Origin: Thermoplasmata archaeon
GTDB taxonomy: Archaea; Thermoplasmatota; Thermoplasmata; Thermoplasmatales; Thermoplasmataceae
DNA length: 12,991 nt
Reading direction: 5' to 3'
Assembly: GCA_021797265.1 (NCBI GenBank)
Contig: JAJZZZ010000031.1
Span: 1-12,991 of the forward strand
Made by a program: the position numbers and the translations under genes. Shown one piece after another: positions 6,842 to 12,501 of the stretch. Under the pieces are notes generated by a model. That model was not told the DNA's origin, searched no databases, and saw nothing but the letters and a program-made list of their open reading frames with translations. Position 1 is the stretch's first letter. Every line of letters begins with the position of its first letter.

Positions 6842-8398
6842 TCAATCACCCAGTATCCTTGATATTCTCTTCAGGTCCCCTGAAGCACTGTTCTTCTCAT
6901 CCCTTTCCATTCTGGATTCCCTGAGAAGGGCAACCACATCAATGTCGCCACCTCCCTCCTTGCTCTCCCTTGATCTGACCTTGACATTTACCGGTACCTT
7001 CACGAACTGCCCCACGAGGATTGCTTCCCCCACATTGAGGGAGGGGAGGTCGTCAATCACTGCCTGGCTGATACTTTCACCACTCTCAAGGATAGCTTTC
7101 TGGTCCAGTGGATTTGTTATCCTCAGTATTATTTCCGAGTTGCACTGGCTTAGAACGTCCTGGTCAATCTTCCCCGGCCTCTGAGTTATCACGACCAGGA
7201 ATATGCCGAATTTTCGCCCTTCTGATGCCACTTTCTTAATCATCTGGGATATCTGTGTTGAAGAACCGGGTGGAACAAAATTGTGGGCCTCTTCAATGAA
7301 TATGAAAACCGGGTACCTGTACTGGGATGTGAGTTTTGATTCATAGATTTCGTTGATTACCCTGTAAGAGAAGTAGTTGGCAAGAAACTGGTCCATGCCT
7401 GAAAGGTCAAGGATTGACATCATGCCCGGCTGTATGTAGTCTGCAAGCCCGGTTGTCCTGTCCCCGAAAATGCTCTTGACCTTTGAGAGAAGCCTGATCC
7501 TTCCTGCAATCTTGTGGTAATCTTCTGGAGGGTCCAGAGACTCTGCTGCTTTGACAAAGTCCTCAAGGTCCCTCTTTCCATGCATATTCTTCACTGAAAG
7601 TTCCACAGACTTCCGAAGATTTGTCCAGGACTCCTTTATTCCCATTATCTCTGAAACATCATCTGCTTCAAGGTCAGCGAACCTGAGAGTGAACTCGTTG
7701 ACAATTCCCTGCTGGAAAGAGTCATACCTGCCGGTGCTCAACGGTGTCCTGAAGACCCTGATTGAATTGCTGTAGAAGCTGCCTGCCTGGGATTTCCTCA
7801 TGAGCACATAATCAGCGTGGGGATCCAGGACTACAATAGACGCACCCTTCTTGAGAAGCTCCTCCATGAGGACACCCGCAGTATGCGATTTTCCTGCGCC
7901 CGTCTGGGCCACAATGGCAACATGCCTCCGCATGCCTGATACACTCAGGGATACCCGGACATCCGATCTGTCAGCCAGGTATCCTATATCCAGGGATTCA
8001 TCCTCATCAAACCTGAAGATCTTTTCCAGCATCTGGCTGGTGGCCCTGTAGACCTTGGTTCCAGGCCTGATGAGGTCCCTGGAAAGCTCAAGGTTTCCCC
8101 CGTTCATTGAGCCAAGGGTCCTTGCAAGGCAAAGGTTGACAGAGTAATCCAGGTCGCTGGAAACATACCTGTTCACGCTTTCGTAATCCATGCTGTCGTT
8201 GAGAAGTTCGCTCTTGGAAATGATCCTCTCAACCCTTCCGAGCACTTTGCTTCCATTGATGTCCATGTAGACGTATTCCCACTTCTTGGCCTGCGAATTT
8301 TCTGACAGGACAAAACGGAATATATCGGAAGTATTGTCGCCCACAACATAGCCCAGATCAGATCCTGAGTCTTGCACGTCTTTCACCTCTTGTTTCAT
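6842..8398 (-). CDS. herA: HerA DNA translocase (bipolar helicase, FtsK/VirB4-type ATPase)
   Basis: The 518-residue protein begins with a beta-barrel HAS domain (SDLGYVVGDNTSDIFRFVL at 13-31, to about 115), followed by a RecA-like ATPase with Walker A AQTGAGKS (164-171) and Walker B VFIFIEEAH (364-372). A conserved EGRKFGIFLVVITQRP segment (393-408) holds a likely arginine finger (R395) and the sensor region. HerA forms hexameric rings that pump DNA into NurA for long-range end resection. The ATG at 8398 overlaps nurA by 41 bases and has GGAG nine bases upstream. A GTG at 8377 is preceded at five bases by a stronger AGAGGTGA site (8383-8390), would cut the overlap to 20 bases, and removes seven residues outside the HAS domain. 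Either start is possible. Confidence 0.94.
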   Translation of the reverse strand: MKQEVKDVQDSGSDLGYVVGDNTSDIFRFVLSENSQAKKWEYVYMDINGSKVLGRVERIISKSELLNDSMDYESVNRYVSSDLDYSVNLCLARTLGSMNGGNLELSRDLIRPGTKVYRATSQMLEKIFRFDEDESLDIGYLADRSDVRVSLSVSGMRRHVAIVAQTGAGKSHTAGVLMEELLKKGASIVVLDPHADYVLMRKSQAGSFYSNSIRVFRTPLSTGRYDSFQQGIVNEFTLRFADLEADDVSEIMGIKESWTNLRKSVELSVKNMHGKRDLEDFVKAAESLDPPEDYHKIAGRIRLLSKVKSIFGDRTTGLADYIQPGMMSILDLSGMDQFLANYFSYRVINEIYESKLTSQYRYPVFIFIEEAHNFVPPGSSTQISQMIKKVASEGRKFGIFLVVITQRPGKIDQDVLSQCNSEIILRITNPLDQKAILESGESISQAVIDDLPSLNVGEAILVGQFVKVPVNVKVRSRESKEGGGDIDVVALLRESRMERDEKNSASGDLKRISRILGD

Positions 8399-9413
8399 AA
8401 AAGCTTACTCCAATTTCCCGCTCAAATGCCTTCATGTAAATATTCTCCACTTCACTGTTCCTGAACTTCACCAAGCGATCCACATCAGCGAGCCAGATGT
8501 TGTATGTCTTCAGGTCCCCGTATCCCCAGAAAAGGAGATTAAGCACATCTTCCGGAAGGCGGGATGCCTCTGTGGTGTCCGGGGCCTGGTCTTCTGTTGA
8601 GAACACAACATCCACTTTCAGGGGAAGATCGTTTACCCTTGGAAGCAGGTGGGTGGTAAGGACCGGAAACCTGCCTTCTCCCCAGATCCTTGGGACAGCT
8701 TGAAGGAGTGGAACCGTGTATCCTGCATCCCTGGCAAGAGACTTCACAAGGAAGTGATCGCTTGCGCTGAGTTCCTCCTCGTCCCTGAGAGTTTCTTCCC
8801 TGTGTTTTCTCTGCTTTACCTGGTTGAGAAGATATGTCCTGAATAATTTGGATTCAGAGCTCTTGGCCATGTATATTATTGGAATTCCTTTGGCGGAGGC
8901 TGCATCAAGCATAATTCCCAGTGCCTCCATATACTTCCTGCTGAATTCGCGGTATCCCTCTGCATTGAGTGCCCTGAATTTCCTGAACACTCTCCCTGTG
9001 AGTGAACCGTCCACCAGAATGTAGTCAGGGCTCTCCTCCTTCAGCATATCTATTATGCTGAGATGCTCCGAATGCTCCATGAGCATGATTGTGAACTGCT
9101 GGAGGTCATCCCTTGAAACCGAAATAACTTCAGAAATGAAGCTTGGGTAAATCTTCTTCCCGAGCACCGTATAGGCACGTATCAGTATGAGTTTCTTCCC
9201 GTTGTAGAGCTCCCGTATGAATTCAGTGCTGTCTGTGGACGAAACTGCCTTTCCTGTTACAGGTTCAGTCTTCGGTGCAGCTATGAAATTTTCCCTGAAG
9301 ACCGTCCCATACAGTTCCCTCCTCCAGGAGCCCTCAGCCATTTCAAGGCTGTTTTTAATTTCCTCCCTGTTGCTCCTGAGAAAATCCATGAAAAGAGTAA
9401 AGGTGTCCTTCAT
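8358..9413 (-). CDS. nurA: NurA 5'-3' nuclease, partner of HerA
   Basis: The 351-residue protein is identified by two weak but well-placed motifs and by context. STDSTEF (D61) and LVDGSL (D135) match the spacing of the two metal-binding aspartates of the RNase H-like NurA nuclease domain, and the next gene is herA. NurA forms a dimer fed by the HerA ring and degrades the 5' strand to create 3' single-stranded tails for RadA. It starts the operon: a TATA-like box at 9441-9447 lies just upstream and the mRNA leader would be only a few bases. Its last 41 bases overlap the herA frame. Apart from the two Asp motifs the sequence looks divergent, so a family search would be worthwhile, but the operon setting makes the call secure. 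Confidence 0.9.
   Translation of the reverse strand: MKDTFTLFMDFLRSNREEIKNSLEMAEGSWRRELYGTVFRENFIAAPKTEPVTGKAVSSTDSTEFIRELYNGKKLILIRAYTVLGKKIYPSFISEVISVSRDDLQQFTIMLMEHSEHLSIIDMLKEESPDYILVDGSLTGRVFRKFRALNAEGYREFSRKYMEALGIMLDAASAKGIPIIYMAKSSESKLFRTYLLNQVKQRKHREETLRDEEELSASDHFLVKSLARDAGYTVPLLQAVPRIWGEGRFPVLTTHLLPRVNDLPLKVDVVFSTEDQAPDTTEASRLPEDVLNLLFWGYGDLKTYNIWLADVDRLVKFRNSEVENIYMKAFEREIGVSFYETRGERRARLRI
8383..8390 (-). promoter_or_regulatory. Strong Shine-Dalgarno inside nurA, for an alternative herA GTG start
   Basis: The minus strand reads AGAGGTGA, followed by five bases and then GTG at 8377-8375, in frame with herA codon 8. The same five-base spacing is seen before rad50. It may mark the true herA start, or raise initiation in coupling with the end of nurA. 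Confidence 0.45.
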
Positions 9414-9440
9414 TCCCCTAAGGACAAAGAACCCATCTTC

Positions 9441-9447
9441 TATTAAA
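9441..9447 (-). promoter_or_regulatory. TATA-like box for the nurA-herA-mre11-rad50 operon
   Basis: The minus strand reads TTTAATA, centred about 31 bases before the nurA ATG. This would start transcription only a few bases upstream of the ATG. It lies just after a T-rich stretch that can end the upstream protease transcript, so the repair operon probably has its own promoter. Confidence 0.45.
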
Positions 9448-9464
9448 TTGTTCTTTTGGGTCCT

Positions 9465-9480
9465 GAAAAATGAGAAAATA
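9465..9480 (-). terminator. T-rich terminator after the M50 protease gene
   Basis: Immediately after the protease TAG (9483-9481) the minus strand reads TATTTTCTCATTTTTC. Two T-runs of four and five bases without a hairpin fit archaeal intrinsic termination. Confidence 0.4.
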
Positions 9481-10560
9481 CTACCGGATTGGTATTATGG
9501 TGAATGTCAGGACAAACATGACCAGTCCAATGATGCCCAGGGCAATCTGCCTGCCCTTGATGGAGGAATAGTCATCCAGAGCCGGAGGATGGGTGAGGCC
9601 CATTATGACCACAAAGATGGCAAGAAGCCACCAGCCGGTATAATAATAGCCTATGACAAAAAGGAACGCTACAAAAATGTAGTCCACAATGGATGCTTTC
9701 TTTCCGAAAAGTCCCCTTACCACATGCCCGCCGTCAAGCTGCCCGACCGGCAGCAGGTTCATGGCAGTGGCAAACATGCCAACCCAGACTGCAAGAACCA
9801 TTGGGAAGACTGGCTGGTTTGCTGGTGTTGTGAGGTGGAGAAGGCTGTATATTATGGGAAAATTGAGTGATATGGTTGTTGGGGCGTTTGCTATTGGCAC
9901 AAAAACATGACTCAGGTAAGATGCCACGAATAGAAGGGGCAGTGCAGTAAGAAATCCAAACAGAGGACCAGCTACACCTATCTCTACCATTGCCCTCTTG
10001 TTGGGGACCGGATCCCTGAGTGAGATGAACGCACCAAATGTCCCGATGGTTACGGGAAATGGTATGAAGAAAGGCAGTGAGGCCCTGACTTTATGCTTCT
10101 TTGCAACGATGTAATGGCCGGTCTCGTGTATGCCAAGAATGAGCATCAGCGGCAGTGAGAAGAATATGAAGCCGTAGAACAGGCTCAGGTACTCGCTGGA
10201 TCCGGGCTTTATGAAATAAGTCGCATATGTCGAGCCCACATAAATCGTGGATATCAGAGTCAGGATGAGCATAATCACATTGACGTACACGCCGGAATAC
10301 TTAGTCTTCACCCTTCTCGTAACTTCCAGAAAATGCTCCCCATTCTGGGAAAGGTAAGGGATGTAGCCCTTGGGAATAAGTTCAATCCTTATGTCGTCGA
10401 ACGCTTCAAAAAGCTGGGGATTGTCGCTGTTGAAGTAGTAGAACCTGACGCTCACAGGGTTCGTCTGTATGTCATACGTGTTAAGTCGGCTTGATACGGT
10501 ATCTACAACGTATTGCAGGTCATCGCTCTGGACTCTGCCGACATTACCGTGCTGTTCCAT
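9481..10560 (-). CDS. Site-2 protease-like intramembrane metalloprotease (peptidase M50)
   Basis: This 359-residue membrane protein has the zinc site HETGH (H145, E146, H149) inside a hydrophobic helix and the second ligand motif NLLPVGQLDGGHV (268-280, D276), the pair that defines M50 site-2 proteases. Several membrane helices are visible, roughly at 93-112, 128-150, 193-216, 251-270, 291-322 and 338-357. The first 85 or so residues form a soluble domain with mixed strands and helices (for example SVRFYYFNS at 37-45) that I cannot assign. There is no PDZ or CBS domain. Such enzymes cut membrane-anchored regulators or signal-peptide remnants; the substrate here is unknown. The start has an AAGGAGA site four bases upstream. 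It has the same direction as nurA, but a T-rich stretch and a TATA box separate the two. Confidence 0.9.
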   Translation of the reverse strand: MEQHGNVGRVQSDDLQYVVDTVSSRLNTYDIQTNPVSVRFYYFNSDNPQLFEAFDDIRIELIPKGYIPYLSQNGEHFLEVTRRVKTKYSGVYVNVIMLILTLISTIYVGSTYATYFIKPGSSEYLSLFYGFIFFSLPLMLILGIHETGHYIVAKKHKVRASLPFFIPFPVTIGTFGAFISLRDPVPNKRAMVEIGVAGPLFGFLTALPLLFVASYLSHVFVPIANAPTTISLNFPIIYSLLHLTTPANQPVFPMVLAVWVGMFATAMNLLPVGQLDGGHVVRGLFGKKASIVDYIFVAFLFVIGYYYTGWWLLAIFVVIMGLTHPPALDDYSSIKGRQIALGIIGLVMFVLTFTIIPIR

Positions 10561-10564
10561 CTTG

Positions 10565-10571
10565 TCTCCTT
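10565..10571 (-). promoter_or_regulatory. Strong Shine-Dalgarno for the M50 protease gene
   Basis: The minus strand reads AAGGAGA, four bases before the ATG at 10560. A leader is therefore expected, unlike the apparently leaderless genes around it. A TATA-like AATAATT lies some 25-30 bases further upstream, at about 10602-10608. Confidence 0.55.
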
Positions 10572-10665
10572 ATTTTTTAGACTTTTCCCCAGTTTAACGG
10601 GAATTATTCACGTTTCATAATTCCACTGACCCATGGGGAATTTTTCGTCTGTCGCTGATCGGGAG

Positions 10666-10727
10666 GTCATAGCCAGATGGCCCACCAGATGCTTCACCCG
10701 AAGCCCATGACTAAACGAGTTATAGTC
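10666..10727. repeat. Nested and mutually exclusive inverted repeats in a non-coding stretch
   Basis: The stretch 10561-11002 has no intact gene. In it, GTCAT (10666-10670) pairs with ATGAC (10707-10711) and encloses the hairpin GCTTC-ACCC-GAAGC (10691-10704). The same GAC can instead pair in GACTA (10709-10713) with TAGTC (10723-10727), so the outer stem and the downstream hairpin exclude each other. Such an arrangement could form a structured RNA or a switch, but the stems are only five base pairs long and may be chance. No box C/D or known riboswitch pattern was recognised. Confidence 0.25.
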
Positions 10728-10802
10728 CCATGTCGTCATATATGCTCACAAATCACATATACTAATTTTTGGGACGGAATACATATTAGTTTCAGGTTAT
10801 AA

Positions 10803-10979
10803 TTCTTTACGGCTGTTGGTTACTATAATCCAAGCACTGGAAAGCCTGCCTTAGGCTTTTCCAAACAGGAGAAACCCAGAAAAATAAGTGAAAAAGCTGA
10901 GTTTCAGACCCAACTGTCCATTGTATTGAACAATCCAGCATCCGGTAAAACGATTCAGATCTATTGGAATAGTTCTTAA
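10803..10979 (+). pseudogene. Possible 3' remnant of an unknown protein gene
   Basis: A 58-codon plus-strand frame ending in TAA has protein-like make-up: it contains YYNPSTGKPALGFSKQEK near its start, KAEFQTQLSIVLNN in the middle and KTIQIYWNSS at the end, with many Lys, Glu, Asn, Pro and Gly and few Cys or Trp. It has no ATG, GTG or TTG before this part and follows a TAA at 10800-10802, so it cannot be translated as it stands. The same frame is open upstream from ATGs at 10677, 10689 and 10707, but that segment is rich in Cys, His and Arg and looks different. I do not recognise the family. The antisense frame at 10807-11004 is less protein-like. It may be a decayed gene tail, or chance. Confidence 0.3.
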
Positions 10980-10981
10980 AA
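10974..10981 (+). promoter_or_regulatory. TATA-like box for the M20 peptidase gene
   Basis: TCTTAAAA lies with its centre about 25 bases before the ATG at 11003, and no Shine-Dalgarno sequence lies between them. This fits a leaderless transcript that starts at the ATG. It overlaps the end of the possible gene remnant. Confidence 0.4.
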
Positions 10982-11002
10982 CACTCTGGCATTGATCTAA
11001 TC

Positions 11003-12136
11003 ATGAAAGCCTCTGACTACCTGTTTGACCACCAGGCCGCAATGATCAGCGACCTTGAGAAACTGGTGAACATGGAGACACCCTCAGGAAACAAGCTGCT
11101 CCTTGACAGATGCGCAAGATACCTTGAGGATTACTTTCAGGACAATATTACCTGTAAGGTCAGTGCCCTTGAGAACATTTCAGCGGGAAATAACCTCCTG
11201 GTCAGGTTCAATCTGGAATCAAAGCTGAAGCCTGTCCTGTTGCTGGCTCACTATGACACTGTTTTTCCTGTGGGCACCATTGAAAGGAGGCCTTTTTCTG
11301 TTTCAGAGGACGGAGAGATGGCACGGGGCCCCGGAGTATTCGACATGAAGGCAGGGCTTGTCCAGGCCGTCTGGGCCCTTAAGGCACTTGAGAAACATGG
11401 AAATCCCGGGAGGCCGGTTACGCTGCTGGTCACCTCCGACGAGGAGACAGGAAGCGATTCATCAAGAAAGGTCATCGAAGGGATGGCCAGGGAATCAGAA
11501 GCTGTTCTGGTGCTTGAACCATCACTTAATGGAAATCTCAAGACAGAAAGGAAAGGAGTGGGGGACATTGATATCAGGTTCATCGGGAAGTCATCCCACG
11601 CAGGGCTTGATCCTTCAAAGGGTGCGAGCGCCATAAATGAGGCCGCAAGAATGGTACAATTCCTGCAGACTCTTAACAGGCAGGAATTGGAGACAACTGT
11701 CAATGTCGGTACCATCAACGGAGGAACTGCCAGGAATGTCATACCCGGCGAGGCATTCATGCAGGTGGACTTCAGGATTGTAGTTGAAGAGGAGGGCGAC
11801 CGGATCATGAAAGAGGTGAAGAAATTCAGGCCTAAGGATAGCCGGGTCAGGATAGAGGTGAGAGGTGGCGTAAACAGGCCACCCATGCGAAAGACCCCGG
11901 ATTCTGGCAGGCTCTTCAGCCTTGCAAAGAAAATTGGGCAGGAGTTTGGAAGAGACCTCAAAGAAACTTCAGCCGGCGGCGGGAGCGACGGAAACTTCTG
12001 CGCCGCCCTTGGCGTCCCTGTTCTTGATGGGCTCGGTGCAGTAGGAGATGGGGCACATTCAGACCAGGAAGTCCTTGATGTCAATGAGATGCCAGTCAGG
12101 GCGGCCATTCTTGAACGGCTTCTTGAGGAAATATGA
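11003..12136 (+). CDS. M20 family zinc metallopeptidase, glutamate carboxypeptidase (CPG2)-like
   Basis: The 377-residue protein has the complete M20 dinuclear zinc site: LLAHYDT (H83, D85), GPGVFDMKAG (bridging D114), SDEETGS (catalytic E147, metal E148), LEPS (E172) and the C-terminal GAHSDQE (H352). GKSSHAG (H199) marks the lid or dimerisation domain at about residues 185-295. The opening LVNMETPSGN (21-30) and the overall length fit the carboxypeptidase G2/ArgE-DapE group, which removes C-terminal Glu from folates or peptides, deacylates amino acids or splits dipeptides; the exact substrate cannot be read from motifs. It has no signal peptide, so it is cytoplasmic. It stands alone in a plus-strand unit before the tRNA gene and may help break down imported peptides, which is inference. 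Confidence 0.93.
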   Translation: MKASDYLFDHQAAMISDLEKLVNMETPSGNKLLLDRCARYLEDYFQDNITCKVSALENISAGNNLLVRFNLESKLKPVLLLAHYDTVFPVGTIERRPFSVSEDGEMARGPGVFDMKAGLVQAVWALKALEKHGNPGRPVTLLVTSDEETGSDSSRKVIEGMARESEAVLVLEPSLNGNLKTERKGVGDIDIRFIGKSSHAGLDPSKGASAINEAARMVQFLQTLNRQELETTVNVGTINGGTARNVIPGEAFMQVDFRIVVEEEGDRIMKEVKKFRPKDSRVRIEVRGGVNRPPMRKTPDSGRLFSLAKKIGQEFGRDLKETSAGGGSDGNFCAALGVPVLDGLGAVGDGAHSDQEVLDVNEMPVRAAILERLLEEI

Positions 12137-12171
12137 CTGGAACACTTAACAGCAGAACAACCGCGGAAAGT

Positions 12172-12181
12172 AATAATATAA
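12172..12181 (+). promoter_or_regulatory. TATA-like box for tRNA-Val
   Basis: AATAATATAA is centred about 27 bases before the first base of the tRNA gene, the usual archaeal spacing for a stable RNA promoter. It lies in the short gap after the M20 gene. Confidence 0.55.
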
Positions 12182-12203
12182 TCTTACGTTATTCTGGCTT
12201 GCA

Positions 12204-12276
12204 GGGCTTGTGGTCTAGCGGTTATGACGTCGCTCTCACACAGCGGAGGTCACCGGTTCAAATCCGGTCAAGCCCA
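12204..12276 (+). tRNA. tRNA-Val, anticodon CAC
   Basis: The 73-base cloverleaf is complete. The acceptor stem GGGCTTG pairs fully with CAAGCCC, with discriminator A at 12276. The anticodon stem TCGCT/AGCGG encloses the loop CTCACAC with anticodon CAC at 12237-12239, reading GUG Val codons. The T stem ACCGG/CCGGT encloses TTCAAAT. The CCA end is not encoded and no intron is present. A TATA box precedes it and a T-run follows it. Confidence 0.96.
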
Positions 12277-12286
12277 TTTCAAATTA

Positions 12287-12301
12287 GTCCTTTTTCCGTT
12301 T
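12287..12301 (+). terminator. T-rich terminator after tRNA-Val
   Basis: Ten bases after the tRNA the sequence reads GTCCTTTTTCCGTTT. A five-base T-run followed by a second T-rich stretch, with no hairpin, is typical for archaeal tRNA termination. Confidence 0.45.
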
Positions 12302-12336
12302 GGCAGCACTGAATATGGGCTTCATCATTGCGCTGT

Positions 12337-12465
12337 TCAGGCGACCTTGATGGCATGACCCAGTTTTTTGTAGTCCATAAACAGTTCTCCTGAACCGTTT
12401 CCATCCATGCTGGAACAGTTTTTCATGGCTTTTACTGGTTGCTGATCATCCAAACATTGGGGCAC
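12337..12465 (-). CDS. Possible small protein of 42 residues, unknown
   Basis: Between the tRNA and the thermopsin-like gene the minus strand holds an open frame from GTG at 12465 to TGA at 12337-12339, just after an in-frame TAG. It begins MPQCLDDQQPVKAMKNC and ends ELFMDYKKLGHAIKVA, a plausible soluble composition with two Cys (C4, C17) and one His. An internal ATG at 12426 would give 29 residues. I recognise no family. An AT-rich element on the minus strand some 30 bases upstream could act as promoter, back to back with that of the thermopsin-like gene. It may be a true small gene, the tail of a decayed one, or chance. Confidence 0.27.
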   Translation of the reverse strand: MPQCLDDQQPVKAMKNCSSMDGNGSGELFMDYKKLGHAIKVA

Positions 12466-12471
12466 CTAGCC

Positions 12472-12480
12472 TTTTTAATA
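12472..12480 (+). promoter_or_regulatory. TATA-like box for the thermopsin-like gene
   Basis: TTTTTAATA is centred about 26 bases before the GTG at 12502, with no Shine-Dalgarno sequence between. This spacing supports the GTG as the start of a leaderless mRNA. Confidence 0.45.
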
Positions 12481-12501
12481 GTTTGATTCAGATTATTGTC
12501 C

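Noticed and set aside
9217..9870. 217-codon plus-strand frame spanning the nurA start and the protease end
   Set aside because: It crosses two real minus-strand genes and their spacer, and its product resembles no protein. The minus strand carries the clear M50 motifs and NurA aspartates.
10561..11002. CRISPR array, tRNA or box C/D RNA in the largest spacer
   Set aside because: There are no regularly spaced repeats, no cloverleaf, and no paired C (RTGATGA) and D (CTGA) boxes at a workable distance.
10807..11004. 65-codon minus-strand frame before the M20 gene
   Set aside because: Its product is rich in Cys, Trp and Phe with no recognisable motif, it overlaps the M20 promoter, and the opposite strand looks more protein-like.
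11251..12108. 285-codon minus-strand frame opposite the M20 peptidase gene
   Set aside because: It is the antisense shadow of a gene with a complete set of M20 catalytic motifs. Its Ser/Thr/Pro-rich product comes from reading the complement of the Gly/Glu/Arg codons.
12277..12336. Attachment site of an integrated element next to tRNA-Val
   Set aside because: No repeat of the tRNA 3' end and no integrase gene is visible within the window.
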